Assembly (NCBI GenBank): GCA_007129635.1
Contig: SKVE01000941.1
Coordinates: forward strand, 1-7,687
Direction of reading: 5' to 3'
Source of the DNA: Planctomycetaceae bacterium
GTDB taxonomy: Bacteria; Planctomycetota; Planctomycetia; Pirellulales; Pirellulaceae
DNA: 7,687 nucleotides
The position numbers were made by a program, and so were the translations under genes. The notes under the pieces were generated by a model. That model was not told the origin of the DNA, did not search any database, and worked only from the letters and a program-made list of their open reading frames with translations. Shown here piece by piece: positions 1 to 5,495 of the stretch (its first letter is position 1; every line of letters starts with the position of its first letter).

Positions 1-489
1 CCCTGAGCCGGTGGAGACCACCAGGTTCGTGCCTCGATAGGCCTGGCCCAGCGCGGGATTGCAGTCCGTTAAATCGAACAGATCCGTCTGGCCATCGCTG
101 GGGCAGCGGAACATGGGCACCAGGTATTGGGCTGCCCGTTCGTTATTCGGATGGATCGTCGCAGGGCCCGCATGCCCGCCTCCGGTATAGATCGGCGACT
201 GGAAATCGATCAGATCCACCAGGTTCTGCTGTTCCGCGTAGGGCAGGATCTGGGCCTGGACCGAGAACGCGGTGTTCGACGTGGGGCCGATCCCCGGGAA
301 GCGTTGGAACGTCGAGTGATAATTGTGCAGCGCCAGTGCGGCCTGCTTCATGTTGTTCGCGCATTGCCTACGGCGCGCTGCCTCGCGCGCCGCTTGGACC
401 GCCGGCAGCAACAGAGCCATTAGGATGCCGATGTTGGCGATCACGACCAGCAGTTCGACCAAAGTAAACGCAGCTTGTCTCTTTCGCAT
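1..489 (-). CDS. DUF1559 prepilin-like protein, N-terminal part (runs off left edge)
   Basis: The frame is open for 163 codons from ATG (487-489) to the window edge, so the C-terminus is missing. Residues 8-40 hold the type IV pilin-like N-terminus of planctomycete DUF1559 proteins: FTLVELLVV, a hydrophobic helix, then [14 protein letters not shown]. Next come the family's C-x-N-N-M-K-Q block and 'ALHNYH', and later an 'FRCPSD' motif. The start is supported by AGGAG (498-502) eight bases before ATG. By family knowledge these are exported, pseudopilin-like proteins present in many copies per planctomycete genome; their function is not established. Two oddities: the residue before the conserved Phe is Ala instead of the usual Gly, and the helix has 'IANIGIL' where 'IAIIGIL' is usual. 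Family assignment is very sure; the specific role is unknown. Confidence 0.93.
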   Translation of the reverse strand, partial: MRKRQAAFTLVELLVVIANIGILMALLLPAVQAAREAARRRQCANNMKQAALALHNYHSTFQRFPGIGPTSNTAFSVQAQILPYAEQQNLVDLIDFQSPIYTGGGHAGPATIHPNNERAAQYLVPMFRCPSDGQTDLFDLTDCNPALGQAYRGTNLVVSTGSG

Positions 490-497
490 GGGAAATG

Positions 498-502
498 CTC
501 CT
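498..502 (-). promoter_or_regulatory. Shine-Dalgarno of the DUF1559 gene
   Basis: AGGAG on the minus strand, eight bases before the ATG at 487-489. It fixes the start of the DUF1559 protein just ahead of its prepilin-like leader. No convincing -35/-10 pair was seen in the stretch upstream of it. Confidence 0.6.
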
Positions 503-585
503 GTAAGAAACCTTGGCGCCGATCGAAGGATGCTCGTCGAGCGTCGGCGATGCGGCAACCAAATGAGTTGGGAAAAAGGAGCTGG

Positions 586-687
586 CTAGCTGGCTTGCGC
601 TAGGAGAGCGGCGCGGCGTGCTGGCTGGCAGAATGGAAAACAAAATACGTAGGGGACGTTCGTTCGCGGACCGCCTTCCGCAGTCAA
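586..687 (-). CDS. possible 33-residue small ORF (weak)
   Basis: A small frame starts at TTG (685-687) and ends at TAG (586-588), between the TPR gene and the DUF1559 gene. Its only strong support is a full AAGGAGG (693-699) five bases before the TTG. The peptide contains 'NVPYVFCFPFCQPARR', with two Cys, and matches no family I recognise. It begins 36 bases after the TPR stop, so it could be co-transcribed. It may well be chance: the start is non-ATG and there is no recognised homology. I list it because the ribosome-binding site is the best match to the anti-SD in this stretch. Confidence 0.2.
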   Translation of the reverse strand: MTAEGGPRTNVPYVFCFPFCQPARRAALLAQAS

Positions 688-723
688 TCGAGCCTCCTTG
701 GATGCGGTTAGTTCGATGCAGGG

Positions 724-1506
724 CTAGTTCATTCGTGGATACTCGTGTTCGGTTCGGGCGCTGATGATCTCCGCCCGGCGCGCCCGGCAGGCATCGCGGC
801 GTCCCGTGTCCCCCATCGCACTGAACAGCGAGGTCAACCCCAACAAGCGGGCGGGACAACAGGCGCCAATCAACTGCTCGGTGCCAACGGCGGTGACCAG
901 CCGGTAACCCTCCAACAAGTCCCCGCACTGGTGATGCAGCAGGGCCAGTGCGACGCGGTTGCGGATCCGGCGGGGCGCCAATTGGAACGCGTGGTGCGCG
1001 ACGGGCAGAATTAACTCCGGGGGATACTCCACCAGACGCATGTAGTGTGCGACCGCGTACACGGCGTTCTCGTCGTCCGGCTCGCGCCGCGCCCACTCCT
1101 GGGCAACCTCCAGCGCCAAGTGCAGTTCGTGCAACCGCGACAAACCTGCGGCAACCATGCGGAGCAGTTGAGTATTCAAGCGGTCGCGGGCCGCGGCCAG
1201 GTGCAGGTACATCGCACGAGCGACCTCGCCGTGCCCAGAAACCAGATAGCAGCCCGCCAACGCGATCTGGGCGGACAGCGAAAGCGGAGCCAGCAGGGTC
1301 GCGGTCTCCAGAGCCCGTGTCGCCTATTCAAAATCCTTCATGGCGTGACAGGCGATTCCCAACAGCTCCCACAGGGGGCGGTTGTCGGGATGGTTTTGCA
1401 AAGCCGCGGCGGCGACGTGCGCAGCCGATTCGAACTGTCCCTGGTTGTGAAGCGCCTTGACGCGATCACAGCAAATGTCACCGGTGGACATGTCGGCCCT
1501 CTTCAT
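724..1506 (-). pseudogene. TPR protein gene interrupted by an in-frame TAG
   Basis: From ATG (1504-1506) one frame runs 261 codons to TAG at 724-726. It is broken only at codon 61 by TAG (1324-1326). Sense coding continues in the same frame on both sides. Before the stop come 'ALHNQGQFESAAHVAAAAL' and 'PLWELLGIACHAMKDFE'. After it come 'ATRALETATLLAP' and further helical pairs such as 'LALEVAQEWARREPDDENA'. These are tetratricopeptide repeats, with hydrophobic/Ala spacing, G-x-F/Y-x-x-A and a closing P, so the product would be a ~260-residue soluble protein-binding scaffold. The stop sits in a helix turn where Glu, Gln or Lys is usual; CAG, GAG or AAG to TAG is one base change. TAG-G is not a notably leaky context. 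A Fur-like operator and a good promoter lie upstream. It may be a pseudogene, a recent nonsense allele or a sequencing error; an intact 60-residue N-terminal peptide is the minimum product. Confidence 0.75.
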
Positions 1507-1549
1507 GCGATCTTCAGGTTTGGATATCCGGCACGCATGTGTACGAAAT

Positions 1550-1564
1550 TGAGAATCAGTATCA
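1550..1564 (-). promoter_or_regulatory. Fur-box-like operator upstream of the TPR gene
   Basis: Minus strand TGATACTGATTCTCA, matching the 7-1-7 Fur consensus TGATAATNATTATCA at 12 of 14 defined positions. It ends 43 bases before the TPR ATG and begins ten bases after the -10 element, so it would cover the transcription start. It differs from the hemP operator at only two of 15 positions. Iron-dependent repression by a Fur-family protein is inferred from the match. Confidence 0.6.
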
Positions 1565-2086
1565 CTTTAGGTGCATTGTCAGGCTGCCTTTGGGTCTTGT
1601 CAAGTGCGGATCGGAGTTTTCGCGGATTTTTTTCGCACGGGTAATGACTGTTCTTCTGCTGAACTCGTTCACGTTTTTCATTCGCCTGGAAACAGCATGG
1701 CCAGCATGCGCGGGCACGAGGTCAACGCAAACGCGGCTCCAGCCGTGCATAGCGGGGGCGCCGCCCGGCATTCCAGGCAGCGGGTCGCGCATGACCGCCT
1801 CGATCGACCGTTTCGTGTGGATTCGTCGGAGTCGCTGTCCCGGAATGGTTTTCCCTACATCAAGGCACAGCACGGAAAAGCATGCCCTGGCAAGAGACGA
1901 AAACCGGCCAATCGCTTCGCCTCGTTGGCACGATGTCTCGCGATTTCCCTCATCGTGCCCTGCCCCCACCCCGGTGTGCGGGCATAATCCGAATGCCTGT
2001 TGCGTGACCGGGACGATCGCTTCTTCAAAACTGCCCGCCTGAAGCAGTGCGAACATATCGCGACAAAATGGATTGTCACTTTGCAT
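1562..2086 (-). CDS. doubtful 174-residue ORF with a TPR-like first helix pair
   Basis: The frame opens at ATG (2084-2086) after a weak purine tract (AAAGAG, five bases upstream) and closes at TGA (1562-1564). The first ~30 residues, ending in 'CRDMFALLQAGSFEEAI' and the following helix to 'FGLCP', look like a TPR pair. They align without gaps to the start of the TPR gene at 1506: a shared Cys, then A-L, G, F-E and A at the same spacing. After about residue 36 the sequence turns into low-complexity Gly/Arg/Pro text with no family resemblance. The 3' end would overlap the -35, -10 and operator of the TPR gene, which argues against the whole frame being coding. It is best read as the truncated start of a second TPR gene fused to non-coding sequence, or as chance. 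No other gene is convincing between 1604 and 2318. Confidence 0.25.
   Translation of the reverse strand: MQSDNPFCRDMFALLQAGSFEEAIVPVTQQAFGLCPHTGVGAGHDEGNRETSCQRGEAIGRFSSLARACFSVLCLDVGKTIPGQRLRRIHTKRSIEAVMRDPLPGMPGGAPAMHGWSRVCVDLVPAHAGHAVSRRMKNVNEFSRRTVITRAKKIRENSDPHLTRPKGSLTMHLK
1575..1603 (-). promoter_or_regulatory. sigma70-like promoter of the TPR gene
   Basis: Minus strand TTGACA (1598-1603), a perfect -35, then 17 bases, then GACAAT (1575-1580), a 4/6 match to TATAAT. The predicted start of transcription falls in or just before the Fur-like operator at 1550-1564. Confidence 0.55.
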
Positions 2087-2200
2087 CGTAACTCTTTCTA
2101 CAAAGTTCGCGCCGGACGGTGCCCGCACGTGCAGCGGAACCGAAGAAACCGGCATCCCGAACAAGGAAAGGTTGGCTAGAGAGGAGCTGGCGGGCGGGCC

Positions 2201-2220
2201 GACCGGACACAAAGCCGGTC
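2201..2220. repeat. 6-bp inverted repeat, possible hairpin downstream of hemP
   Basis: GACCGG (2201-2206) and CCGGTC (2215-2220) form perfect 6-bp arms around an 8-base loop, about 100 bases beyond the hemP stop. There is no T-run after it on the minus strand, so it is at best a weak or Rho-assisted terminator for hemP. Confidence 0.25.
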
Positions 2221-2318
2221 GACGGGCTGGCTGGCAAGAAAATCAACACATGGAATGCCTACACACCGACCGCATTCGGCTACGAAACATGTTCTCCTTT
2301 CTCGCGGTCATCCCCAGT

Positions 2319-2519
2319 TCACTTTTGCAGAATCAATTTGTTGTTCTGCGTCAAACAAAGACGATACACTTGGCCCTGATGAATGATCTGCAATTCGCGC
2401 CCGCCCTTGAGAAGGTCTTCGCTGGTGACGACTGGCGCATGGCTCACGGCCTCGCCGACGCCCGAAGATTGCTTTCCAGACTCCAGGCCGGCCCGCCTGA
2501 TTCTCGCACATTCGTCCAT
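2319..2519 (-). CDS. hemP: hemin uptake protein HemP
   Basis: A 66-residue protein. Residues 33-66 carry the HemP core: S-E-D-L-L-K-G-G-R-E-L at 33-43, then 'IIHQGQVYRLCLTQNNKLIL', ending QK. This corresponds to the family pattern G-R-x-E-(I/L)-x-I-x-H-x-G-x-x-Y-x-L-R-x-T-x-x-x-K-L-I-L-x-K. The Arg usually found after Y-R-L is Cys55 here. The ATG at 2517-2519 is chosen because GGAGG lies seven bases upstream; a longer frame from 2552 lacks such a site. HemP/HmuP proteins are small cytoplasmic proteins linked to heme-uptake loci, and in rhizobia and Burkholderia they help activate the heme receptor gene. No heme receptor or TonB gene lies nearby here. The promoter overlaps a Fur-like operator, so iron-repressed expression is likely. 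The first ~30 residues are variable and unassigned. Confidence 0.88.
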   Translation of the reverse strand: MDECARIRRAGLESGKQSSGVGEAVSHAPVVTSEDLLKGGRELQIIHQGQVYRLCLTQNNKLILQK

Positions 2520-2562
2520 CGCATCGCCTCCAAAACACAGCCCCGGCCCCAAGAAACGCTAC

Positions 2563-2577
2563 TGAGATTCATTATCA
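2563..2577 (-). promoter_or_regulatory. Fur-box-like operator of hemP
   Basis: Minus strand TGATAATGAATCTCA, 12 of 14 matches to TGATAATNATTATCA. It ends 43 bases before the hemP ATG and starts seven bases after the -10. A wider dyad is also present on the plus strand: GAGATTCA (2565-2572) pairs 7/8 with TGATTCTC (2583-2590), so two overlapping dimer sites are possible. Regulation by Fur fits the known iron control of hemP genes. Confidence 0.7.
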
Positions 2578-2584
2578 AATATTG

Positions 2585-2613
2585 ATTCTCGCAATTCGTT
2601 CCCAGTTCGTCAA
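2585..2613 (-). promoter_or_regulatory. sigma70-like promoter of hemP
   Basis: Minus strand TTGACG (2608-2613), 17 bases, GAGAAT (2585-2590). Architecture and spacer match the TPR promoter at 1575-1603. The -10 lies inside the wider Fur-like dyad, so a bound repressor would block polymerase. Confidence 0.55.
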
Positions 2614-2863
2614 GCCGCAATTTGAAGATTTCGGCGTTTTTCTTTTTTGCGTATCTCCTGTTGAATACATCCAATTCCGTGCACTTTGCACAGGGTAGAT
2701 CCAGTAGAACCGTCGATGGCCGGGGCCGTCGACGTAGTGCGCTGCCATCTGCTAAGGCGATCTGGACACCGCCGGGATGCAGACTGCGGGCGCCCGATAA
2801 TGCTTCCGAGTGATGACTCACATCGGGAAGAGGTGAATTTGGGGGAAAGTGCGCGTTGATCAT
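2610..2863 (-). pseudogene. decayed C-terminal fragment of a DUF1559 protein
   Basis: Minus strand translation from 2863 gives 'INAHFPPNSPLPDVSHHSEA' and then, at 2741-2779, HPGGVQIALADGS. This is the hallmark DUF1559 C-terminal block (typically R-S-x-H-P-G-G-V-N-x-x-x-x-D-G-S-V). After the DGS motif the frame loses similarity. A neighbouring frame then gives 'AIDGSTGSTLCKVHGIG', which resembles the usual family ending (I-D-x-x-T-W-R-A-L-x-T), and runs to TGA at 2610-2612. So there is a frameshift near 2710-2735 and no N-terminus: reading back from 2863 in frame, TGA occurs within eight codons and no prepilin leader is seen up to 3034. The fragment ends inside the hemP -35 region. It is separate from the DUF1559 gene at the left edge. 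A relic is the only sensible reading. Confidence 0.65.
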
Positions 2864-3034
2864 GGCGTTGAAAGTATTTCCCAGTCATTCTGGTGCTGTA
2901 TGATGGAGGAAGAGACAGAGCCTATTGGCTGTACGTTCAGGAATTCTTCGCCCGTTACCCGACTTCCGAGTGATTCGTGGCCAGCGACACGCTGAATGTC
3001 CACGTTCCAGTCCTGCCACGCTAAATAATCCGGG

Positions 3035-4510
3035 CTAGTTGTCAGATCTCTTTCCATCGGCGTCGGGGCGGTGCGGTGGCAGCAGGCGCTGCTGTTGAGC
3101 CAGAATTTCGGCATACGCCGGGTTGTCGGCCAGGTTGACCAGCTCGTCCGGGTCGGTGCGATGGTCGTACAATTCGCGGGCCACCACGCTGCCGGTAACC
3201 CAGTCGCGCCACTGAGTCACTCGCCAGTTTTCCGTCCGCGCGCTGATGCCCATCAACTCGGGCTGCCCCTTGCCGTAGTACGGCGGGCGCGGATGCTGGG
3301 TGATAGCGGCCGGTTTGCCGGGCTGCGAGGGGTCTCGCAGGATCGGAACCAGACTTCGTCCCTCCAGCCGGAGGGGGCTGTCGGGCGAGGGCAATCCGGC
3401 CAGTTCGACCAGCGTCGGGTAGATGTCGATCAGCTCGACCAGGCCTTGCGCGGTGCCGCCTTGAACCATCCCGGGGCCGGCAAAGATCAGCGGCACCCTG
3501 GCATCCAACTCGAAATTGGATGTCTTGCACCACAGGCCGCGTTCTCCCAGATGGAATCCGTGGTCGGACCACACCACCACCACCGTCCGGTCGGCCAATC
3601 GGAGCTGTTCGAGCGCCTCGAGCACTCGGCCGATCTGCGCGTCCAGGTAGCTGATCGCGGCCAGGTAGCCATGGCGGAGCTGTCGTGCCTGGTCGTCGGG
3701 CACCGGCGTGCCCGGTTCGCGCTCCGGCAATTCCCGGCCGTTGTGCCACGCTTCCCGCGGCGTGGCTTCCGGCCACTCGCGATGCTCGGCCAACGCAATG
3801 GAACTGGGATCGTACAAGTCCCACCAGCGTTTCGGGGCGTTGAAAGGCAGATGCGGTTTCCAGAACCCAACGGCCAGAAAGAACGGTGCGGGCGACTCGG
3901 CCAGTTCGCCGAGCGTCCGGACCGCGGCCGATGCCACCTGGCCATCGAAATAGGCGTCGTCGGGCACATCGAGGCATTCGAGCCGTTGGCGCGGTCCCAA
4001 CGGGGGCGGCCAGTCGCGCTGGCCGTCCAGAAGCGGCGTGTCGGCGTAGTGGCTGGCGAAATGCATCCGTTGCGGCACGCTCCACGAGGCAGGATCGCCC
4101 TGGAGGGCATGCCCCCAATTGTGAAAGATCTTGCCGATGCTGGCCGCGTGATAGCCGTGCTGGATGAAATGCTGCGGCAGGGTGACCAGATCGGGATGGA
4201 CATCACGAAAGTGAGTTGGCAAGTTCCAGACTCGCAACGTGTCGGGACGCAGACCGGTCAGCACCGAAGCGCGCGAGGGATTGCACAACGCCTGCTGGCA
4301 ATACGCGCGGTCGAACCGCACGCCGCGCTGGGCAAACCGGTCCAGGTGAGGCGTCTTGGCCAGCGGATGACCGTAACACCCCAGATCGTTCCGCAGGTCG
4401 TCGACAGCCACAAACAGGACGTTGAGTCGATCCGCTGCCGGCACCGGTACGGCCTGATCCAAAACGCAGGCGGCGATGATGATCGCCAAGAGATTCGATG
4501 AAGGACGCAT
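3035..4510 (-). CDS. secreted sulfatase, iduronate-2-sulfatase-like (formylglycine type)
   Basis: A 491-residue protein. Residues 1-26 form a signal peptide: short N-region, hydrophobic LLAIIIAACVL, then AVPVPAA, giving export. The sulfatase domain starts at 'NVLFVAVDDLRND', with metal-binding D37-D38. The active-site motif C76-N-P-S-R-A-S-V-L-T-G is of the C-x-P-S-R class, in which Cys is converted to formylglycine. Further conserved elements are G-K-I-F-H (126-130), 'FWKPHLPF' (216-223) and W-S-D-H-G-F-H-L-G-E (314-323) with metal ligand D316. The layout fits the iduronate-2-sulfatase-like branch, which planctomycetes carry in many copies for sulfated polysaccharides; the actual substrate cannot be read here. 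The ATG at 4508-4510 puts the signal peptide at the N-terminus; a longer frame from 4615 would bury it. No strong SD is present. Length is normal and all key residues are intact. It stands alone; no anaerobic maturase or sugar-hydrolase neighbour is visible. Confidence 0.95.
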   Translation of the reverse strand: MRPSSNLLAIIIAACVLDQAVPVPAADRLNVLFVAVDDLRNDLGCYGHPLAKTPHLDRFAQRGVRFDRAYCQQALCNPSRASVLTGLRPDTLRVWNLPTHFRDVHPDLVTLPQHFIQHGYHAASIGKIFHNWGHALQGDPASWSVPQRMHFASHYADTPLLDGQRDWPPPLGPRQRLECLDVPDDAYFDGQVASAAVRTLGELAESPAPFFLAVGFWKPHLPFNAPKRWWDLYDPSSIALAEHREWPEATPREAWHNGRELPEREPGTPVPDDQARQLRHGYLAAISYLDAQIGRVLEALEQLRLADRTVVVVWSDHGFHLGERGLWCKTSNFELDARVPLIFAGPGMVQGGTAQGLVELIDIYPTLVELAGLPSPDSPLRLEGRSLVPILRDPSQPGKPAAITQHPRPPYYGKGQPELMGISARTENWRVTQWRDWVTGSVVARELYDHRTDPDELVNLADNPAYAEILAQQQRLLPPHRPDADGKRSDN

Positions 4511-4628
4511 GATGCTTGGCTCGTGCAGGTCAGGAGGGAAGGGTCCGCAAGTTCTGCGCGGGTAGCCGTTCACGGGCTTGCGGCGCGCCAAGCACCCCAA
4601 GGGAGCGGCAAACATTTGGACGGTAACA

Positions 4629-4648
4629 CACGGGAACCGTGCTCGTCA
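4629..4648 (-). promoter_or_regulatory. possible sulfatase promoter region with a dyad
   Basis: Minus strand TTGACG (4643-4648) could act as a -35 about 130 bases before the sulfatase ATG, but the -10 at the right spacing (TTACCG) is poor. CACGG-GAA-CCGTG (4629-4641) is a perfect 5-bp dyad in the spacer and could be an operator. Weak call. Confidence 0.25.
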
Positions 4649-4656
4649 AGTTCCCG

Positions 4657-4683
4657 GCATGGCCCGGTTCCCGGCAGCCATGC
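4657..4683. repeat. 7-bp inverted repeat upstream of the sulfatase gene
   Basis: GCATGGC (4657-4663) and GCCATGC (4677-4683) are perfect arms around 13 bases. GTTCCCGGCA also occurs twice as a direct repeat (4650-4659 and 4667-4676). It could form a stable hairpin between the mobile-element remnant and the sulfatase promoter; its role is unknown. Confidence 0.35.
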
Positions 4684-4733
4684 GGGATTCGTGATTCTGA
4701 CTCTATTACAATTCCTGACATGCCAAAGGAACT

Positions 4734-4754
4734 CAAAGGGGTCAGGCCTCTTTG
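4734..4754 (+). repeat. left end repeat of the RayT remnant
   Basis: A 21-bp copy, the exact reverse complement of 5147-5167. Its two 10-base arms pair at 8 of 10 positions. It is followed after a 20-base period by a second partial unit, GGGTCAGGTCTCTT (4759-4772), 13/14 identical to 4739-4752. That unit directly abuts the surviving transposase sequence. Confidence 0.8.
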
Positions 4755-4772
4755 TTTTGGGTCAGGTCTCTT

Positions 4773-5159
4773 ATGCCAAATCACTATCACCTGGTTTTGC
4801 GCCCGTTGGTTGACGGCGAATATGTCGAGCGAAACGCGTTGCGCTCCTGGCCTTGTGTCTAGGGCCGAGGATTAGCGCTGGGGTTCTCTCTGGAGCTGGC
4901 TTCCATCGCCCGAACCCGAGCCGAAGCTGCTTTCACCATGGCCCCTACCCGATTGCCGAACTGGGTGAATCGCGTCAACGCACCGCTCACCGACGCTCAG
5001 TTGGTCGCTGTCCGGCAATGTGTTCAGCGTGGCCGACCATTCGGGGACGAGGGATGGATGGAATCGATCGTCCACCGACTCGGTTTGGAATCAACCATGC
5101 GTCCGCGTTGCCGTCAGAGAGTCCCACCTGTGCCCGAAGAACACATCAAAGAGGCCTGA
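4773..5159 (+). pseudogene. REP-associated tyrosine (Y1/HUH) transposase remnant
   Basis: Pieces of one transposase appear in order across shifting frames. At 4773 comes M-P-N-H-Y-H-L-V-L-R-P, the HUH metal-binding motif with its conserved lead-in. This is joined almost directly to Y-V-E-R-N-A-L-R (4821-4844), so the segment normally lying between them is deleted, probably including the catalytic tyrosine. A one-base shift leads to '[15 protein letters not shown]' from 4855, with TAG (4873-4875) where W is expected. Another shift near 4940 leads to '[20 protein letters not shown]' and a typical C-terminus ending at TGA 5157-5159, inside the right repeat. The N-terminal ~60 residues are also missing: the end repeat touches the MPNH Met. 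It cannot make an active enzyme. The family call is firm because motifs and order match RayT-type proteins. Confidence 0.8.
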
Positions 5160-5167
5160 CCCCTTTG
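5147..5167 (-). repeat. right end repeat of the RayT remnant
   Basis: A 21-bp exact inverted copy of 4734-4754. It contains the stop codon of the transposase relic (5157-5159) and marks the junction with the SEC-C fragment that begins right after it. Confidence 0.8.
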
Positions 5168-5374
5168 ATTTCCCCACAGACCTTGACCGACAAACCAGCG
5201 TCCAAACCGGCCTCTCAAGAACTTTCTTCACCCCGTGCGAGCGTTCCTGCCCCGCAGTCGCAGGCAACACTGCGAAGCAACGAGCCGCGCGTCGGACGCA
5301 ACGAGCCCTGTCCGTGCGGTAGTGGCAAGAAATACAAGAAGTGTTTCGGCTCGGCCGCGCAACGAGACCTTTGA
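5168..5374 (+). pseudogene. orphan SEC-C (SecA C-terminal type) zinc-motif fragment
   Basis: The plus frame ending at TGA 5372-5374 holds a Ser/Pro/Ala-rich linker. It is followed by '[20 protein letters not shown]' and eight closing residues. This is the SEC-C motif, found at the tail of SecA, where it binds zinc and SecB, and also as an appended module on other proteins. No start codon with a ribosome-binding site is seen after the transposon end at 5167, and the frame upstream is transposon sequence. So this looks like the 3' end of a SecA or SEC-C gene cut off by the element. The usual ligand set is C-x-C-x8-C-(C/H); here the fourth position is Phe, so zinc binding is probably lost or weakened. 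A small expressed protein from a non-ATG start cannot be excluded. Confidence 0.6.
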
Positions 5375-5450
5375 AACTTGGCGTTCCTTTCTGATTTCGT
5401 GCGTCCGCCAACCGAGGGTTCCCCATAACATCCACCGACGGAACATGTCA

Positions 5451-5462
5451 CCGCGTACGCGG
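5451..5462. repeat. 12-bp perfect palindrome CCGCGTACGCGG
   Basis: A perfect 12-bp palindrome in the gap between the convergent SEC-C fragment and Rpn-like remnant. Too short of loop for a good hairpin and without a T-run, so not an obvious terminator. It may be chance in GC-rich DNA. Confidence 0.3.
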
Positions 5463-5495
5463 GCAACCTTTCGCGGTTCCCACAGCACGGGAGCA

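Larger units (their letters stand above)
4734..5167 (+). mobile_element. 434-bp MITE-like remnant of a REP-associated (RayT/IS200-like) element
   Basis: The element is delimited by a perfect 21-bp inverted repeat (4734-4754 and 5147-5167, beginning CAAAGGGGTC). Each copy is itself an imperfect palindrome, as expected of REP-like hairpins. Inside is a plus-strand Y1 transposase relic that lacks its N-terminus and its middle. Y1/HUH transposases act on single-stranded hairpin ends, so this non-autonomous unit could once have been moved in trans by a full-length relative. I see no target duplication, which fits the IS200-like mechanism. Confidence 0.65.

Noticed and set aside
560..2240. Similar GGAGCTGGC / GCTGGCTGGCA strings near 577-640 and 2170-2235, suggesting a dispersed repeat
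   Set aside because: Only short stretches match and spacing differs between the two places; in GC-rich DNA this does not support a repeat family.
2246..2293. 15-codon minus ORF right after hemP with an AAGGAG before its ATG
   Set aside because: The spacing is good but the peptide is too short and Arg/Cys-rich without any recognised pattern; it is likely chance.
2860..3114. 84-codon minus frame overlapping the end of the sulfatase gene
   Set aside because: It overlaps the sulfatase C-terminus in another frame, has no ribosome-binding site and shows no similarity, so it was treated as a shadow plus non-coding tail.
3071..4501. Long plus-strand open frame (476 codons) opposite the sulfatase
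   Set aside because: It is the antisense shadow of a high-GC coding gene. The sulfatase on the other strand has a signal peptide and all catalytic motifs; the plus frame shows no family features.
4691..4709. Possible third Fur-like site upstream of the sulfatase (TGATTCTGACTCTATTACA)
   Set aside because: The best register matches only about 8 of 14 positions of the consensus and no good -10/-35 pair is placed over it.
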